Below are positions 1 to 9,840 of a stretch of DNA of 64,000 nt, one piece after another. Each line of letters starts with the position of its first letter. The stretch's first letter is position 1. Origin of the DNA: Rhizobium sp. NZLR1. GTDB lineage: Bacteria > Pseudomonadota > Alphaproteobacteria > Rhizobiales > Rhizobiaceae. The stretch is taken from the NCBI RefSeq assembly GCF_017357385.1, contig NZ_CP071632.1, positions 3,801,501 to 3,865,500 on the forward strand. The letters run 5' to 3'. The notes under the pieces were generated by a model. That model had not been told where the DNA came from, did not search any database, and saw only the letters and a list, made by a program, of their open reading frames with translations. The position numbers were made by a program, and so were the translations under genes.

Positions 1-2
1 CG

Positions 3-290
3 ACATCTTCGGTCTACAGCATGACGAAGGGCGCGATCGCCTCGATGACCCGCGGCCTTGCCCGCGATCTGGGCCCGCGCAGCATCACCGTCAACAATAT
101 CCAGCCCGGCCCAACCGCAACCGATATGAACCCCCACGAGGATGATCACGAGCGCCTCAAACCGCTGATGGCGCTCGGCAGACTGGGCGAAGACCGCGAG
201 ATCGCCGGTCTTGCCGCCTATCTCGCAAGCGCGGAAGCCGGCTTCGTCACTGGCGCTAGCCTGACGATCGATGGAGGATATCTCGCCTGA
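3..290 (+). CDS. Short-chain dehydrogenase/reductase, C-terminal part (cut by left edge)
   Basis: This is the C-terminal third of a classical SDR oxidoreductase; the NAD(P)-binding N-terminus lies outside the window. The reading frame is open to the left edge, and an internal ATG at 21 is not a real start because the catalytic Tyr-x3-Lys pair (YSMTK, bases 15-29) straddles it. After it come the usual SDR segment with ITVNNIQPGPT and the C-terminal LTIDGGY. The substrate cannot be told from this fragment. It is transcribed towards the che operon and shares a bidirectional hairpin terminator with cheB. Confidence 0.9.
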   Translation, partial: TSSVYSMTKGAIASMTRGLARDLGPRSITVNNIQPGPTATDMNPHEDDHERLKPLMALGRLGEDREIAGLAAYLASAEAGFVTGASLTIDGGYLA

Positions 291-306
291 TCCGGACGGA
301 GCACAT

Positions 307-341
307 AAAAGCCGGCGGCATGGCGATATCGCCGGCTTTTT
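307..341. terminator. Bidirectional rho-independent terminator between SDR and cheB
   Basis: An inverted repeat with arms AAAAGCCGGCG (307-317) and CGCCGGCTTTTT (330-341) encloses a 12-base loop. The A-run on the left and T-run on the right let it end both the plus-strand SDR transcript and the minus-strand che operon. Confidence 0.85.
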
Positions 342-362
342 CGCGTTCGGTCGAAACGGACC

Positions 363-1460
363 TCAGAACTTCTGCTGCGTCATCAGCACTTCGCGAGCGA
401 TCTGATCGAGCGGCAGGATACGGTCGACGCCGCCCTTGGCGATCGCCTCCTTCGGCATGCCGAAAACAATGGAGCTCGCCTCGTCCTGCGCCACCGTGTA
501 GGCGCCGGCCTGATGCATTTCCAGCATGCCGCGCGCACCGTCATCGCCCATACCGGTCATGATGATCCCCATGGCATTCGAACCGGCCGAGCGCGCTGCC
601 GAACGGAAGAGCACGTCGACGGAAGGCCGGTGCCGCGACACCAGCGGCCCGGTCTTCACGCTCACATAATAACGCGCACCCTGGCGTTCGAGCAGCATGT
701 GCTTGTCACCAGGTGCGATCAGCACATGGCCGCGCAGCACGGGATCGCCGTCGACGGCTTCCTTGACCTCGACCTCGCAGAGACCGTTCAGCCGTTTGGC
801 GAAGGCCGCGGTGAATTTCTCCGGCATATGCTGGACGATTACCATGCCAGGCGCATTTGCCGGCAGTTCTTCCAGGAACTCGCGCAGCGCTTCGGTGCCG
901 CCGGTGGAAGCGCCGACGCAGACCACCATCTCCGTCGTCTTCGCCATGGCCCGCCCCGTCGGCGGCGGCAGCATCACATCCGCCGTCAGCTTCTTGGCCG
1001 GCCCCTCCGCGGCAGCCGAGCGGATGGTTCCGGCGGCCCTCCGCGCGTTGGAAAGCCGCGCATGCGAGGCGCTCTTGACGACTTCGCGAATGCGCATGGC
1101 ATCTTCGGCGAGGCCGTCGGCGGCCCCGATCTTCGATTTCAGAATGACGTCGACGGCACCGGCCTCCAGCGCCTGGATCAGCGTTTCCGAGCCCGCTTCC
1201 GTCAGCGACGAGCACATCACGACCGGGATCGGCCGCTGCGCCATCAGTTTGCGCAGGAAAGTGATGCCGTCCATGCGCGGCATCTCCACATCGAGCGTGA
1301 TGACATCGGGGATCTCCTCCTGCAGCTTCCGCGCCGCCATGAACGGGTCGGATGCCACCGCCATGATCTCGATATCGGGATCCTGCTCCAGCACATGCGC
1401 CAGCGTCTGGCGGATGCTGGCGGAATCGTCGATAATCAGTACGCGGATTTTCTTAGCCAT
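363..1460 (-). CDS. cheB: CheB, receptor glutamate methylesterase/response regulator
   Basis: Removes methyl groups from (and may deamidate) receptor glutamates in the cytoplasm, setting adaptation. Residues 1 to about 125 form a CheY-like receiver with the acidic pair D11/D12 and phospho-acceptor D57 ([11 protein letters not shown]). The catalytic domain starts near residue 175 and shows Ser185 (VGASTGG), His211 (VQHMPEKF) and Asp307 (TGMGDDG). At 365 aa it has normal length. It is the last gene of the minus-strand che operon, 7 bp after cheR, and its transcript runs into the 307-341 hairpin. All catalytic residues are intact, so activity is expected. Which of several possible rhizobial che clusters this is cannot be settled from sequence alone. 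Confidence 0.96.
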   Translation of the reverse strand: MAKKIRVLIIDDSASIRQTLAHVLEQDPDIEIMAVASDPFMAARKLQEEIPDVITLDVEMPRMDGITFLRKLMAQRPIPVVMCSSLTEAGSETLIQALEAGAVDVILKSKIGAADGLAEDAMRIREVVKSASHARLSNARRAAGTIRSAAAEGPAKKLTADVMLPPPTGRAMAKTTEMVVCVGASTGGTEALREFLEELPANAPGMVIVQHMPEKFTAAFAKRLNGLCEVEVKEAVDGDPVLRGHVLIAPGDKHMLLERQGARYYVSVKTGPLVSRHRPSVDVLFRSAARSAGSNAMGIIMTGMGDDGARGMLEMHQAGAYTVAQDEASSIVFGMPKEAIAKGGVDRILPLDQIAREVLMTQQKF

Positions 1461-1467
1461 GAAGCCT

Positions 1468-2325
1468 CTAGATACGCTGAAACACCGTGTTCGAGACCTG
1501 CTTCAACGGCAGGTCGAAGCCGGTGATCGATTCGGAATGACCGATGAACATGTAGCCGCCCTTCGCCAGGCAGTTGCAGAGGCGGTTGAGCACGCCGGCC
1601 TGGGTCTGCTTGTCGAAATAGATTAGCACGTTGCGGCAGAAGATAATGTTCATCGCCTCGCCAATCGGGTATTTCTCGTCCATCAGGTTCATGCGGGCAA
1701 AACCCACCCTGCTGCGCAGTTTCGGCGTGATGCGCACCTCCCGCCGACCCGGCTGTTTGGCTGTCAGCACGTATTTGCGCTGCAGGTCGCGCGGCACGGG
1801 CGCGATCAAATCCTCCGGATAAATGCCTCGGCGCGCCGTCTGCAGCACGTCGGTGGAAAGGTCGGTGGCAAGCACGTTGTAGGAGACGTCGCTGCGGCTT
1901 TCGGCGAATTCGGCCAACACCATCGCCATCGTATAGGGCTCCGCCCCCGTCGAACAGGCAGAACTCCAGGTGCGGATGGTTCGCACGCCGCTATTGGCGA
2001 TCGCCGGCAACGCCACTGTCTGCAGATAGTTGAAATGCTTGGCTTCGCGGAAGAAGTCGGTCTTGTTGGTTGTGACCACATCGATCAGGTAAACGGCTTC
2101 CTGGGCGAGGCCGTCATGATCGAACAGGAAGTCGCAATAATCATCGAAGGTCGAATGGTTGGTCGCACGAAGGCGGCGCCTCAGCCGCCCTTCGAGCATC
2201 GTCAGCTTGGTCGGCGGCATCTTGATGCCGCTATAGTCGTAAATGAACCGGGCAAGCTTGTCGAAATTGCGCTTGCTGATCCGGTCGCCCGGCAATTGGG
2301 TTTCCACCGCTGCTGCCATACTCAT
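1468..2325 (-). CDS. cheR: CheR, receptor glutamate methyltransferase
   Basis: S-adenosylmethionine-dependent methyltransferase that methylates glutamates of chemoreceptors, opposing CheB. The N-terminal helical domain (residues about 15-85) contains the basic RRRLR segment expected to contact the receptor methylation helix. The SAM fold follows with [23 protein letters not shown], and [12 protein letters not shown], ending in GHSESI. Length of 285 aa is normal. It lies 30 bp after cheW and 7 bp before cheB. No TPR or other extension is present. Confidence 0.96.
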   Translation of the reverse strand: MSMAAAVETQLPGDRISKRNFDKLARFIYDYSGIKMPPTKLTMLEGRLRRRLRATNHSTFDDYCDFLFDHDGLAQEAVYLIDVVTTNKTDFFREAKHFNYLQTVALPAIANSGVRTIRTWSSACSTGAEPYTMAMVLAEFAESRSDVSYNVLATDLSTDVLQTARRGIYPEDLIAPVPRDLQRKYVLTAKQPGRREVRITPKLRSRVGFARMNLMDEKYPIGEAMNIIFCRNVLIYFDKQTQAGVLNRLCNCLAKGGYMFIGHSESITGFDLPLKQVSNTVFQRI

Positions 2326-2355
2326 AGAACGCCGTACTCCAAGTTGATAACGCGG

Positions 2356-2838
2356 TCAGGCGGCCGATTGCAGCGCCGAGGCGTCCTCGCGCGACAGCAA
2401 CCGGGCAAGATCGATGATGACGACGAAGCCGTTTTCGCGGCGAACGACGCCGGCAATATAATCCGAGCGCCAGCGCACGCCGATGTCGGGGGCCGCCTCG
2501 ATCTGCTCGCGCCGGAACGGCGTGACCTCGAAGACGCGGTCGGCGACAAGGCCGAGCGTCAGCAGCCGGCTTTCCATTGGCACGTCGAGCACGAGCACCC
2601 GTGTGTGCGGCGTCGGCACGGTCTTGGCCATGCCGAGCTTCAATCGAAGATCGATCGTCGGCACGCCCTGCCCGCGCACATCGCGCAGGCCGAGCAGATA
2701 GTCGGGACCATTCGGAATCTTGAAAGCTTCCGCATAGTCGAGGATTTCCCGTACCACCTCTACCGGCACGGCGAAGATCTCCTCGCCGAGGCTGAAGGTC
2801 ACGAATTGCGCTTCCAGAGATGTCGTGGCCATGATCAT
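2356..2838 (-). CDS. cheW: CheW-like coupling protein (first of two)
   Basis: A single CheW domain of 160 aa that should bridge receptor tips and the CheA P5 domain. Typical features are the start of strand 1 ([21 protein letters not shown]), the [20 protein letters not shown] turn region split over residues about 45-65, and [10 protein letters not shown]. The ATG overlaps the stop of the upstream mcp by 4 bp (2835-2838), indicating translational coupling; a second ATG two codons later is an equally good start. It is only distantly similar to the second CheW at 6575-7087, so the two are not a recent duplication. Confidence 0.93.
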   Translation of the reverse strand: MIMATTSLEAQFVTFSLGEEIFAVPVEVVREILDYAEAFKIPNGPDYLLGLRDVRGQGVPTIDLRLKLGMAKTVPTPHTRVLVLDVPMESRLLTLGLVADRVFEVTPFRREQIEAAPDIGVRWRSDYIAGVVRRENGFVVIIDLARLLSREDASALQSAA

Positions 2839-4643
2839 GCGCTTTCCTTGAATTCGGCGTCCCCATCATCGGGACCGCCCATGGAGAGATCGAGAGCGAA
2901 ACCTTTCAGCCGCGCCTGCTGGCCAGAGATGCTGTTGGCGGCCGACTTCTTAGCGCTGGGCTTGCGGCCGGCGACGGGAGCCGGGCTGCGGACCGTCATA
3001 CGGGCAGCCGGCATGCGGGACGGATGGTTGCCAGCGGCATCGACCTTGAAGAAGGCGATCGACGCCTGCAGTTCTTCGGCCTGGGAGGCGAGCTCCTCGG
3101 AGGTTGCCGACATCTGCTCTGAGGCGCCGGCATTCTGCTGCGTGACCTTGTCGAGCTGCTGGATCGCTTCGTTGATTTGCGAGGCGCCGATATCCTGTTC
3201 GCGGCAGGCGGCACTGATCTCGGAGACCAGCTCGGCCGTCTTGCGGATGTCGGGGACCAGCCGACCGAGCATGTCGCCGGCTTCCTGAGCGGCCTTGACC
3301 GTATCGCCCGACATCGAGCTGATTTCGGCGGCCGCCGATTGGCTGCGTTCGGCAAGCTTGCGCACCTCCGAGGCGACCACCGCAAAACCCTTGCCATGTT
3401 CGCCGGCACGGGCAGCTTCGACGGCGGCATTCAGAGCCAGCAGATCGGTCTGGCGGGCGATCTCCTGGACGATGCCGATCTTCTGGGCGATGGTGCGCAT
3501 GGCGTCGACCGCACGCGTCACCGCTTCGCCGCTCATCTCGGCATCCTTGGCCGACTGGCGGGCGATCTTTTCGGTCTGCGCCGCGTTGTCGGCGTTCTGC
3601 TTGATGTTGGCGGCCATCTCCTCCATCGAAGCGGAAGCCTCTTCGGCCGAAGCGGCCTGTTCGCTCGCGCCCTGCGAAACCTGCTCGGAGCTCGAAGACA
3701 GTTCCTGGCTGCCGGCCGAAACATTTTCCGCGGCCGCGGCCGCATCGGAGACCACGCCGCGCAGGCGCTCGACCATCTGCTCGAGCGCTATGCCGAGCAT
3801 ATCCTTGTCGGAAAGCGGTTTGGGCGACACCGTCAGGTCGCCGTTCGAAATCTGGTTGGCGATCTCTGCGGTGTTGCGAAGATTACCCGTCATGACGTTG
3901 ATCGTGTTGACGAGATCCTTGATCTCGTCGTTGCTCTTGATCTCGGCCTTCTGGTTCAGGTCGCCTATGGCGACCGCGTTGGCAACGTTCATGATCTTGC
4001 GCAGGCCGCTGTTGATTCCGAGCGCGATCCACAATGCGGCGGCAAAGGCGATGACGGAAGCGGCGATAGCGATGCCGATCAGCAGGTTCTTGGTGGAGCC
4101 ATAAAGGCTTTCGGTGTCGTCATCGGCCTGCGTCATCGCCTTCTGCTGCTGCGTAACGAGCGCCGCGAAGACGTCTTCCAGTTCCGCGACGAGGGCGCGA
4201 ACCTCTCCTGACGACAGGGCATTGGCCGCTGCTCTGTCACCACTTTCCTGGATGGAGGCAACCTGGTGGGAGCCTTCGGTGAAGCGCTTGGCCAGTTCGA
4301 TCAGCCTATCCCACATGGGCTTGCCGTCAGCAGTTGCAAGCTGTTGGCCGCTCGCCGCGAAGGCGAGCATTTCATCCATGCTCCTCGCCGAGTTCTGATA
4401 ATTCTTCCTGGCCACCTCGGGATCCATTTCCAGAAGGGCATTCTTCTGCCAGCGAATGCCATTGAGCTCCGCGGCTTTTGCTTCCAGGGCCAGTTCCAGG
4501 TTCTTTGCGGGACCCGAGATGAGGTTGCCGACGGCATCGTTGAGTGAACTGAGACTGATGATCCCATATACCGCGCTGCCCACCAGCAACAGTATGACAA
4601 AGCCGAATGCGGCTGCGAGCTTAAGTTTAATCGTAATACGCAT
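2835..4643 (-). CDS. Transmembrane methyl-accepting chemotaxis protein 1
   Basis: Classical inner-membrane chemoreceptor, 602 aa. It has a first membrane segment at about residues 10-30, a periplasmic four-helix-bundle-type sensor, a second membrane segment near 188-212, a HAMP linker, and a long cytoplasmic hairpin. The signalling tip at about residues 385-415 is canonical ([20 protein letters not shown]), with methylation-helix motifs such as [20 protein letters not shown] before it. The C-terminus is a basic Ala/Pro linker followed by a tail with [12 protein letters not shown] that is shared with the neighbouring receptor at 4855-6543. The cytoplasmic halves of the two are nearly identical while the sensors differ. 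The ligand is unknown. It is followed directly by cheW with a 4-bp overlap. Confidence 0.96.
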   Translation of the reverse strand: MRITIKLKLAAAFGFVILLLVGSAVYGIISLSSLNDAVGNLISGPAKNLELALEAKAAELNGIRWQKNALLEMDPEVARKNYQNSARSMDEMLAFAASGQQLATADGKPMWDRLIELAKRFTEGSHQVASIQESGDRAAANALSSGEVRALVAELEDVFAALVTQQQKAMTQADDDTESLYGSTKNLLIGIAIAASVIAFAAALWIALGINSGLRKIMNVANAVAIGDLNQKAEIKSNDEIKDLVNTINVMTGNLRNTAEIANQISNGDLTVSPKPLSDKDMLGIALEQMVERLRGVVSDAAAAAENVSAGSQELSSSSEQVSQGASEQAASAEEASASMEEMAANIKQNADNAAQTEKIARQSAKDAEMSGEAVTRAVDAMRTIAQKIGIVQEIARQTDLLALNAAVEAARAGEHGKGFAVVASEVRKLAERSQSAAAEISSMSGDTVKAAQEAGDMLGRLVPDIRKTAELVSEISAACREQDIGASQINEAIQQLDKVTQQNAGASEQMSATSEELASQAEELQASIAFFKVDAAGNHPSRMPAARMTVRSPAPVAGRKPSAKKSAANSISGQQARLKGFALDLSMGGPDDGDAEFKESA

Positions 4644-4825
4644 CTCAATGTTCCTCTCTGAGAGCGAGGCAATAAATATGGACCAAGGGGCGCGGCATCA
4701 TGCAGCAAAGAAATTCTGGTAGGCGAAGACATGCCACGGAAGGAAGTTGACAGACTTCCATGCCGGCATGCGCGTGCCGGAAGCGTGTGTCGCGGGCGAG
4801 CTGACTGGCCCACGACAATTCGCAC

Positions 4826-4866
4826 GAGAGCGCATAGCGCTTCCCCAGGGAGCGCTATGCGCTCTC
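4826..4866. repeat. Perfect 16-bp inverted repeat between the two mcp genes
   Basis: The arms 4826-4841 and 4851-4866 are perfectly complementary (core AGAGCGCATAGCGCT) around a 9-base loop. The right arm contains the TAG stop of the upstream receptor gene (4855-4857), so the hairpin forms in mRNA at the stop codon. There is no T-run, so it looks like a pause, processing or attenuation site within the operon rather than a full terminator. Confidence 0.8.
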
Positions 4867-6543
4867 CCTGAACTCGTCATCGGCCGTGTCGGGACCACCC
4901 ATCGACATGTCGAGGGCAAATCCCTTCACGCGGGCCTGCTGACCGGCGACCGTATTGGCGGGTGACTTGGTGCCCGGCTTGCGCGGTACGGGCTGAGGCC
5001 GGCTGCGGACCGCGGCTTTTGCAGCTGGCGCACGCTCACGGCGCCCGCCCACCATATCGACCTTGAAGAAGGCGATCGACGTCTGCAGCTCCTCGGCCTG
5101 CGAGGCTAGTTCCTCGGAAGTTGCCGACATCTGCTCGGAGGCACCGGCATTCTGCTGCGTCACCTTGTCGAGCTGCTGAATCGCCTCGTTGATCTGGGCA
5201 GCCCCGATATCCTGTTCGCGGCAGGCGGCACTGATCTCGGAAACCAGCTCGGCCGTCTTGCGGATGTCGGGCACCAGGCGGCCGAGCATGTCGCCGGCTT
5301 CCTGAGCGGCCGTCACGGTATTGCCCGACATGGCGCTGATTTCGGCAGCGGCCAATTGGCTGCGTTCGGCGAGCTTGCGCACCTCGGAGGCGACGACCGC
5401 AAACCCCTTGCCGTGCTCGCCGGCGCGTGCTGCTTCCACAGCAGCATTAAGGGCGAGAAGGTCGGTCTGGCGGGCGATTTCCTGGACGATGCCGATTTTC
5501 TGGGCGATCGTGCGCATGGCTTCGACGGCGCGGGAGACGGCTTCGCCGCTGGCTTCCGCGTCCTTGGCCGATTGACGGGCAATCTTCTCGGTCTGAGCGG
5601 CGTTGTCGGCGTTCTGCTTGATGTTGGCGGCCATCTGCTCCATCGAAGCGGAAGCCTCTTCGGCCGAAGCGGCCTGTTCGCTGGCGCCCTGCGACACCTG
5701 CTCGGAGCTCGAAGACAGTTCCTGGCTGCCTGAAGAGACGTTGTCGGCGGCCGACAGGGCATCGGCAACGACGCCGCGCAGGCGTTCGATCATAATGTTG
5801 ACGTTGCCGAGAAGCTCGCCGATTTCGTCGCGGCTGGTGATATCGGCCATCTTCGTCAGATCGCCTTCCGACACTTCGCGAACCACGGTATTGGCCCGGC
5901 TAAGGCCCTTGCTGATCGTGCTGGCGATCCAGAAGGCGGTAATGGCCGCAATCAACAGGGCAAAAGCAGCCACCGCCATCATCATCGTGCGTGTGATCGC
6001 ATACTGCGCGTCGGCGCTATCGTCCGCAGCCTTCATGCGCTGCTTTTCGAGTGCCAGGATTTCGCCGAGCGTCGAGTCGATATCGTTGGCGGCGGCCCGG
6101 GCTGCCGTGACGGAGATGGTATTTGCGCCTTCGGCGTTACCGGCCTTCACATAGTCGCGGATCTGGTCGTCGGCTGCATTGAATGTCTTGGAAAGTTCGG
6201 CGATGCGCGCCCAGCGAACCTTGCCTTCTTCCGTTGCCAGCGCCAGCACCTGGCTGAAGGCATCGGTGAATTCCTTGCGGGCCTGATTGCCCTTTGCGAT
6301 CGCACCGGCCGTCTCGTCGGCAGTGCGGGCGGTGAGCAAGTTTTTCTGCTGACGAATGGCCTCGAGCTGGGCGATGTTGATTTGCTGCGCCAGGTCGAGA
6401 CGGGCTGCCGGACCGGCGATGAGATTGCCGATCGTATCGTTCAGCGATCCAAGGCTGACGATGCCGTAGGCAGCGGTGCCCATCAGCATGAGGATGATGA
6501 AGGTGAACGCGGTCACCAGTTTTGTCTTGATTGTCAATCGCAT
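4855..6543 (-). CDS. Transmembrane methyl-accepting chemotaxis protein 2
   Basis: Inner-membrane chemoreceptor of 562 aa. It carries a membrane segment at about residues 7-29, a periplasmic four-helix-type sensor (about 30-188), a second membrane helix (about 188-212), HAMP, and a cytoplasmic hairpin with the canonical tip [20 protein letters not shown] near 350-380. The cytoplasmic domain and the C-terminal tail ([12 protein letters not shown], ending FRESA) closely match the next receptor gene, which points to tandem duplication followed by divergence of the sensor. It is 31 bp downstream of the second cheW and is separated from the next mcp by about 210 bp that include a strong inverted repeat. 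Ligand unknown. Confidence 0.96.
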   Translation of the reverse strand: MRLTIKTKLVTAFTFIILMLMGTAAYGIVSLGSLNDTIGNLIAGPAARLDLAQQINIAQLEAIRQQKNLLTARTADETAGAIAKGNQARKEFTDAFSQVLALATEEGKVRWARIAELSKTFNAADDQIRDYVKAGNAEGANTISVTAARAAANDIDSTLGEILALEKQRMKAADDSADAQYAITRTMMMAVAAFALLIAAITAFWIASTISKGLSRANTVVREVSEGDLTKMADITSRDEIGELLGNVNIMIERLRGVVADALSAADNVSSGSQELSSSSEQVSQGASEQAASAEEASASMEQMAANIKQNADNAAQTEKIARQSAKDAEASGEAVSRAVEAMRTIAQKIGIVQEIARQTDLLALNAAVEAARAGEHGKGFAVVASEVRKLAERSQLAAAEISAMSGNTVTAAQEAGDMLGRLVPDIRKTAELVSEISAACREQDIGAAQINEAIQQLDKVTQQNAGASEQMSATSEELASQAEELQTSIAFFKVDMVGGRRERAPAAKAAVRSRPQPVPRKPGTKSPANTVAGQQARVKGFALDMSMGGPDTADDEFRESA

Positions 6544-6574
6544 CGGTTTAACCCCAACCTGAACTCAGCCGACA

Positions 6575-7087
6575 TCAGCTGGCGGCTCCCGCCGCATTGC
6601 GCCTCGATGAAAAAATCGCCTGCAGATTCGGGAGAATGATGAATTCTCCGCCCCTCTTCACCAGGCAGTTGATATAGTCGGCGCGCCAGCGCATGCCGAT
6701 GCTCGGCGGCGCTTCGCTCGCGGTCTTTGCAAGCGTCGTCACCTCGTTCACCTTGTCGGTCCTGAGGCCGACGAGCGTGTGCTCGCCTTGCAGATCGATC
6801 TCGATGACGATGATGCGGCTGTCGATCGTCGCCTCTGCGGCTTCCATCCCGAAGGCGAGACGCAGATCAGCGAGCGGAATGACCTTGCCTCGAAAGTTGA
6901 TGACGCTGGCAACGAAGGGCTGGCTGCCTGGCACCGCAGTCTCGGGAAGCAGATCCAGGATCTCCTGGACGATGACCGCTTCCAGCGCGAAGGTTTCGCC
7001 GTTGAGATCGAAGGTTAGAACCTCGACTTCCTCGGCATAGCTCCAGTGATTGTCAAATCGTTCGGCTGTCGTTGCTGTTGCGCTCAT
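6575..7087 (-). CDS. cheW: CheW-like coupling protein (second of two)
   Basis: A CheW-domain adaptor of 170 aa with a short N-terminal extension before VEVLTFDLNGETFALEAVIV. Further family signatures are SVINFRGKVIPLADLR and GLRTDKVNEV. Its ATG overlaps the cheA stop by 4 bp (7084-7087), so the two are probably translated in a coupled manner. It precedes the first receptor gene. Having one coupling gene next to cheA and a divergent one next to cheR suggests separate roles, for example different receptors or different positions in the array, but that is inference. Confidence 0.94.
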   Translation of the reverse strand: MSATATTAERFDNHWSYAEEVEVLTFDLNGETFALEAVIVQEILDLLPETAVPGSQPFVASVINFRGKVIPLADLRLAFGMEAAEATIDSRIIVIEIDLQGEHTLVGLRTDKVNEVTTLAKTASEAPPSIGMRWRADYINCLVKRGGEFIILPNLQAIFSSRRNAAGAAS

Positions 7088-9138
7088 CCTGCTACACGCA
7101 ATTGCGCCTCCTGTTGCTGACCCGCGGCAACCAGGTGCCCGACGTCGAGAATGAGGGCGACGCTGCCGTCGCCGAGAATGGTGGCGCCCGAGAATGTCGC
7201 GACGTTATTGTGCAGTTTCGACATCGACTTGATGACCGTCTGGTGGTCGCCGATGATCTGGTCGACGACGAGGCCGACACGCTCCATGCCGGTCGAGATG
7301 ACGACGACCTTTTGATGTACGTCGGGCTTGGTGCCAGTGCGGAAGAGATCGCGCAGGCGCAAGAACGGCACCAGGCTGTCCCGCAGCGAGATGAAGCTGC
7401 GGCCGCGCGAGCGGAGATCTTCCTCGAGCGACAGTTCGAGGCATTCCTCGACCGCCGAGAGCGGGATGACGTAGCGGCCGGAACCGACGCGCACCAGCAG
7501 GCCATCGATAATGGCGAGCGTCAGCGGGATGCGTAGCGACACTTCCGAACCCTGCCCCGGCACGCTGACGATGTCGATCGCGCCGCGAAGCGCTTCGACC
7601 GTCTTCTTGACCACGTCCATGCCGACCCCGCGGCCGGACAGATTGGTGATCGCCGCGGCCGTCGAGAAGCCGGGAGCGAAGATCAGCTGCAACAGCTCAG
7701 AGTCGGAAAGCGGTTGGCCGGGCTGGATGAGGCCGGAGGATTCCGCCTTGGCGCGAACCCTTTCACGATTGATGCCGCGACCGTCATCCTTAATCGAGAT
7801 GATCACTTCGCCGCCGGCCTGACGGGCCAAAAGCGTCACCGTGCCGGCTTCGGACTTGCCGGCGGCAAGGCGACCGGCGGGCGTTTCGAGGCCGTGATCG
7901 ATCGAGTTGCGCACAAGATGCACCAAAGGATCGGCCAGACGTTCGATGACCGTTTTATCGACCTCGGTGCTCTCGCCCTCGGTCACCAGCTCGATCACCT
8001 TGCCGGTCTCGCGGGCGAGATCGTGGACGAGGCGGCGGAAACGGGAGAAGAGGGTGGCGACGGGCACCATGCGCAGCACCATCATCGTGTCGCGCAATTC
8101 ACCGGAGAGACGTTCGATTTCTTCCGAGACGGAGCGCAGCGCGATATCGCTACTGGCGCTGGCGAGCTGGCTGAGACGCGATTGCGCGATGACGAGCTCG
8201 CCGACGCGATCCATCAACTCGTCGAGACGTTCGGCCGGAACGCGGACATTCTCGGTCGCCTTCGCCTGGCTGACGGCGGCGGGCGCCTCGCGCTTGGTCG
8301 AAACCGCCTCGACAGGACGGAATTCCGGGACGGGTGCTGCAGGAACGGCCGGCGCCGATGCTGCAGCGCCAGGTGCGGCTGCCTTTTCCGCGGCCGGGGC
8401 GGCGGTTGCCGCTGCCGCGCCATCGATATCCTCGACGCTGAGCTCCATATCGTCGAGCACGAAGATGAAGACGTCGTCGATCGCCGAGCGGTCCTGCTCA
8501 CTGGTCAGCGTCACGTCCCAGGAAATGTGGAGTTCCGTCGGAGTGAGCTCGTCGAGCGGCGGAATGGCCGAGGTGTTGGCGCGCACGGTGCATTCGCCGA
8601 GATCGCGCAGCTCGTCCAACAGGCCGAGCGGGTTGGTGCCGTTGGCCATCGAATTGGCGGGCAGGCTAAAGTGGATGCGCCAGCTGTTTTTCTGCTTCGC
8701 CGGTGCCTCGCGGATGGCAGCGGCTACAGCAGCAGCGGCCGGCGCTGCAGCAGTCGGCGTCTCCTTGCCGCCGACGGCAGCCTGCAGCTGCGCCAGAAGC
8801 GTGCTGCCGGTATCGCCGTGATCGGCGTCCGGCTGGTCGACGAGGGCACGCATATGGTCCTGGGCGGCAAGAACGGCGGCGACGAGTTCACTGGTCGCCG
8901 CGACCTCGCCCTTGCGGACGCGGTCGAAGGCGGTTTCGCAATGATGGGTGAAGGCGGCGAGCGCCTCGAAGCCGAACATCGCGCCGGAGCCCTTGAGCGT
9001 GTGCAGCCCGCGAAAGACGGCGTCGACGAGATCCTTGTTGTCGAGCTGGTGGGTCAGGTCGAGAAGACCAGCCTCGATCGCTTCGAGGCATTCGGCGGCC
9101 TCTGTGCGGAAGACGGCGACAGGATCGAGCGTACTCAT
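7084..9138 (-). CDS. cheA: CheA, chemotaxis histidine kinase
   Basis: Receptor-coupled histidine autokinase, 684 aa. The N-terminal Hpt (P1) domain carries phospho-accepting His46 in GLHTLKGSGAMFGF. An Ala/Pro-rich linker (about 235-290) leads to the P3 dimerisation helices (ERLDELMDRVGELVIAQSRL), the P4 ATPase with N-box HLVRNSIDHGLE near residue 405 and glycine boxes DDGRGI and GRGVGMDVVKK, and a C-terminal CheW-like P5 domain. All motifs needed for kinase activity are present. It overlaps cheY upstream and cheW downstream by 4 bp each, in the middle of the operon. Confidence 0.97.
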   Translation of the reverse strand: MSTLDPVAVFRTEAAECLEAIEAGLLDLTHQLDNKDLVDAVFRGLHTLKGSGAMFGFEALAAFTHHCETAFDRVRKGEVAATSELVAAVLAAQDHMRALVDQPDADHGDTGSTLLAQLQAAVGGKETPTAAAPAAAAVAAAIREAPAKQKNSWRIHFSLPANSMANGTNPLGLLDELRDLGECTVRANTSAIPPLDELTPTELHISWDVTLTSEQDRSAIDDVFIFVLDDMELSVEDIDGAAAATAAPAAEKAAAPGAAASAPAVPAAPVPEFRPVEAVSTKREAPAAVSQAKATENVRVPAERLDELMDRVGELVIAQSRLSQLASASSDIALRSVSEEIERLSGELRDTMMVLRMVPVATLFSRFRRLVHDLARETGKVIELVTEGESTEVDKTVIERLADPLVHLVRNSIDHGLETPAGRLAAGKSEAGTVTLLARQAGGEVIISIKDDGRGINRERVRAKAESSGLIQPGQPLSDSELLQLIFAPGFSTAAAITNLSGRGVGMDVVKKTVEALRGAIDIVSVPGQGSEVSLRIPLTLAIIDGLLVRVGSGRYVIPLSAVEECLELSLEEDLRSRGRSFISLRDSLVPFLRLRDLFRTGTKPDVHQKVVVISTGMERVGLVVDQIIGDHQTVIKSMSKLHNNVATFSGATILGDGSVALILDVGHLVAAGQQQEAQLRVAG

Positions 9139-9503
9139 CGTCCGAGAACCTTCTTCACGATCTTCACCAGACTTTCCGGGTCGAACGGCTTGGTCAGCCA
9201 GCCCGTCGCGCCGGCAGCCTTGGCGCGCGCCTTGAGATCGGCGTCCGATTCCGTCGTCAGGAAGATGATCGGAACCCCGGCCTGTGCCGGCAGTTTGCGC
9301 AGTTCCTCGATCATCGTCAGCCCGTCCATGACAGGCATATTCAGATCGGTGACGATCAGATCGAAGCTGCTGCCCTTGGCCGTCGCCAGGCCCTCGGCCC
9401 CATTGACCGCCTCGGTGACGCTATAGCCGGCATTGGTCAGCGTGACTTTGGTCGTCAGACGAATGCTGGCGGAATCGTCGACAGTCAGGATATTTGCGCT
9501 CAT
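9135..9503 (-). CDS. cheY: CheY-like single-domain response regulator
   Basis: A stand-alone receiver of 122 aa, the likely phosphorylation target of the adjacent CheA. The active site is complete: acidic pair D9/D10 (VDDSAS), phospho-acceptor D53 (VTDLNMPVMDG), Thr83/Thr84 (FLTTESD) and Lys105 (TKPFDPES). Start and stop overlap the STAS gene and cheA by 4 bp each. No cheZ or other phosphatase gene is seen in the locus. Whether it binds a flagellar motor or another output cannot be read from the sequence. Confidence 0.95.
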   Translation of the reverse strand: MSANILTVDDSASIRLTTKVTLTNAGYSVTEAVNGAEGLATAKGSSFDLIVTDLNMPVMDGLTMIEELRKLPAQAGVPIIFLTTESDADLKARAKAAGATGWLTKPFDPESLVKIVKKVLGR

Positions 9504-9829
9504 AACGACACCTCTTTATGCAACCAGAAATTTGCGTCTTCTTGATCGAAGGATTCGATGAAACCTGAGCGCTCAAGTACTTTCAGGACAGAGCCGCTAG
9601 CCGGGGAAGAAAGCCTGAAGGTCTTTCCTTGGGATTTTGCTTGGCGCCGCGAGGATTCGATGAGTTGAACGAAACTCAGATCTGCTTCAGCGCCTTCCGG
9701 GATGCTGACGATGATTGTATCGCGGCTATGAAATTCGTTGGAAATCTTGGAGTGTAGTTCGGACACGTTGCGAATGCTGAGTACGCCCGGCAAATTTATA
9801 GATTCGTAATATTGTTTCGGAGTATCCAA
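9500..9829 (-). CDS. Small STAS-domain protein heading the che operon
   Basis: A 109-aa single STAS-type domain of the anti-sigma-factor-antagonist fold, with an N-terminal strand (INLPGVLSIRNV), a central strand (TIIVSIPEG) and ADLSFVQLIESSRRQA, where Ser52 sits where phosphorylatable Ser/Thr lies in antagonists. I place the start at a TTG at 9829 because a full Shine-Dalgarno AGGAGG lies 5 bases before it and the resulting protein is exactly one domain long; the open frame extends upstream to an ATG at 9982, but that extension is arginine-rich and has no good ribosome site. It is the first gene of the operon and overlaps cheY by 4 bp. STAS proteins occur at the head of several alphaproteobacterial che clusters. 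Its partner is unknown. Confidence 0.82.
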   Translation of the reverse strand: MDTPKQYYESINLPGVLSIRNVSELHSKISNEFHSRDTIIVSIPEGAEADLSFVQLIESSRRQAKSQGKTFRLSSPASGSVLKVLERSGFIESFDQEDANFWLHKEVSL

Positions 9830-9840
9830 TGCAGCCTCCT
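9827..9840 (-). promoter_or_regulatory. Start-deciding ribosome binding site with TTG start of the STAS gene
   Basis: Read on the minus strand the site is AGGAGG (9840-9835), five bases, then TTG (9829-9827). It is the best Shine-Dalgarno in the 5' region and decides the start of the operon's first gene. Confidence 0.7.
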
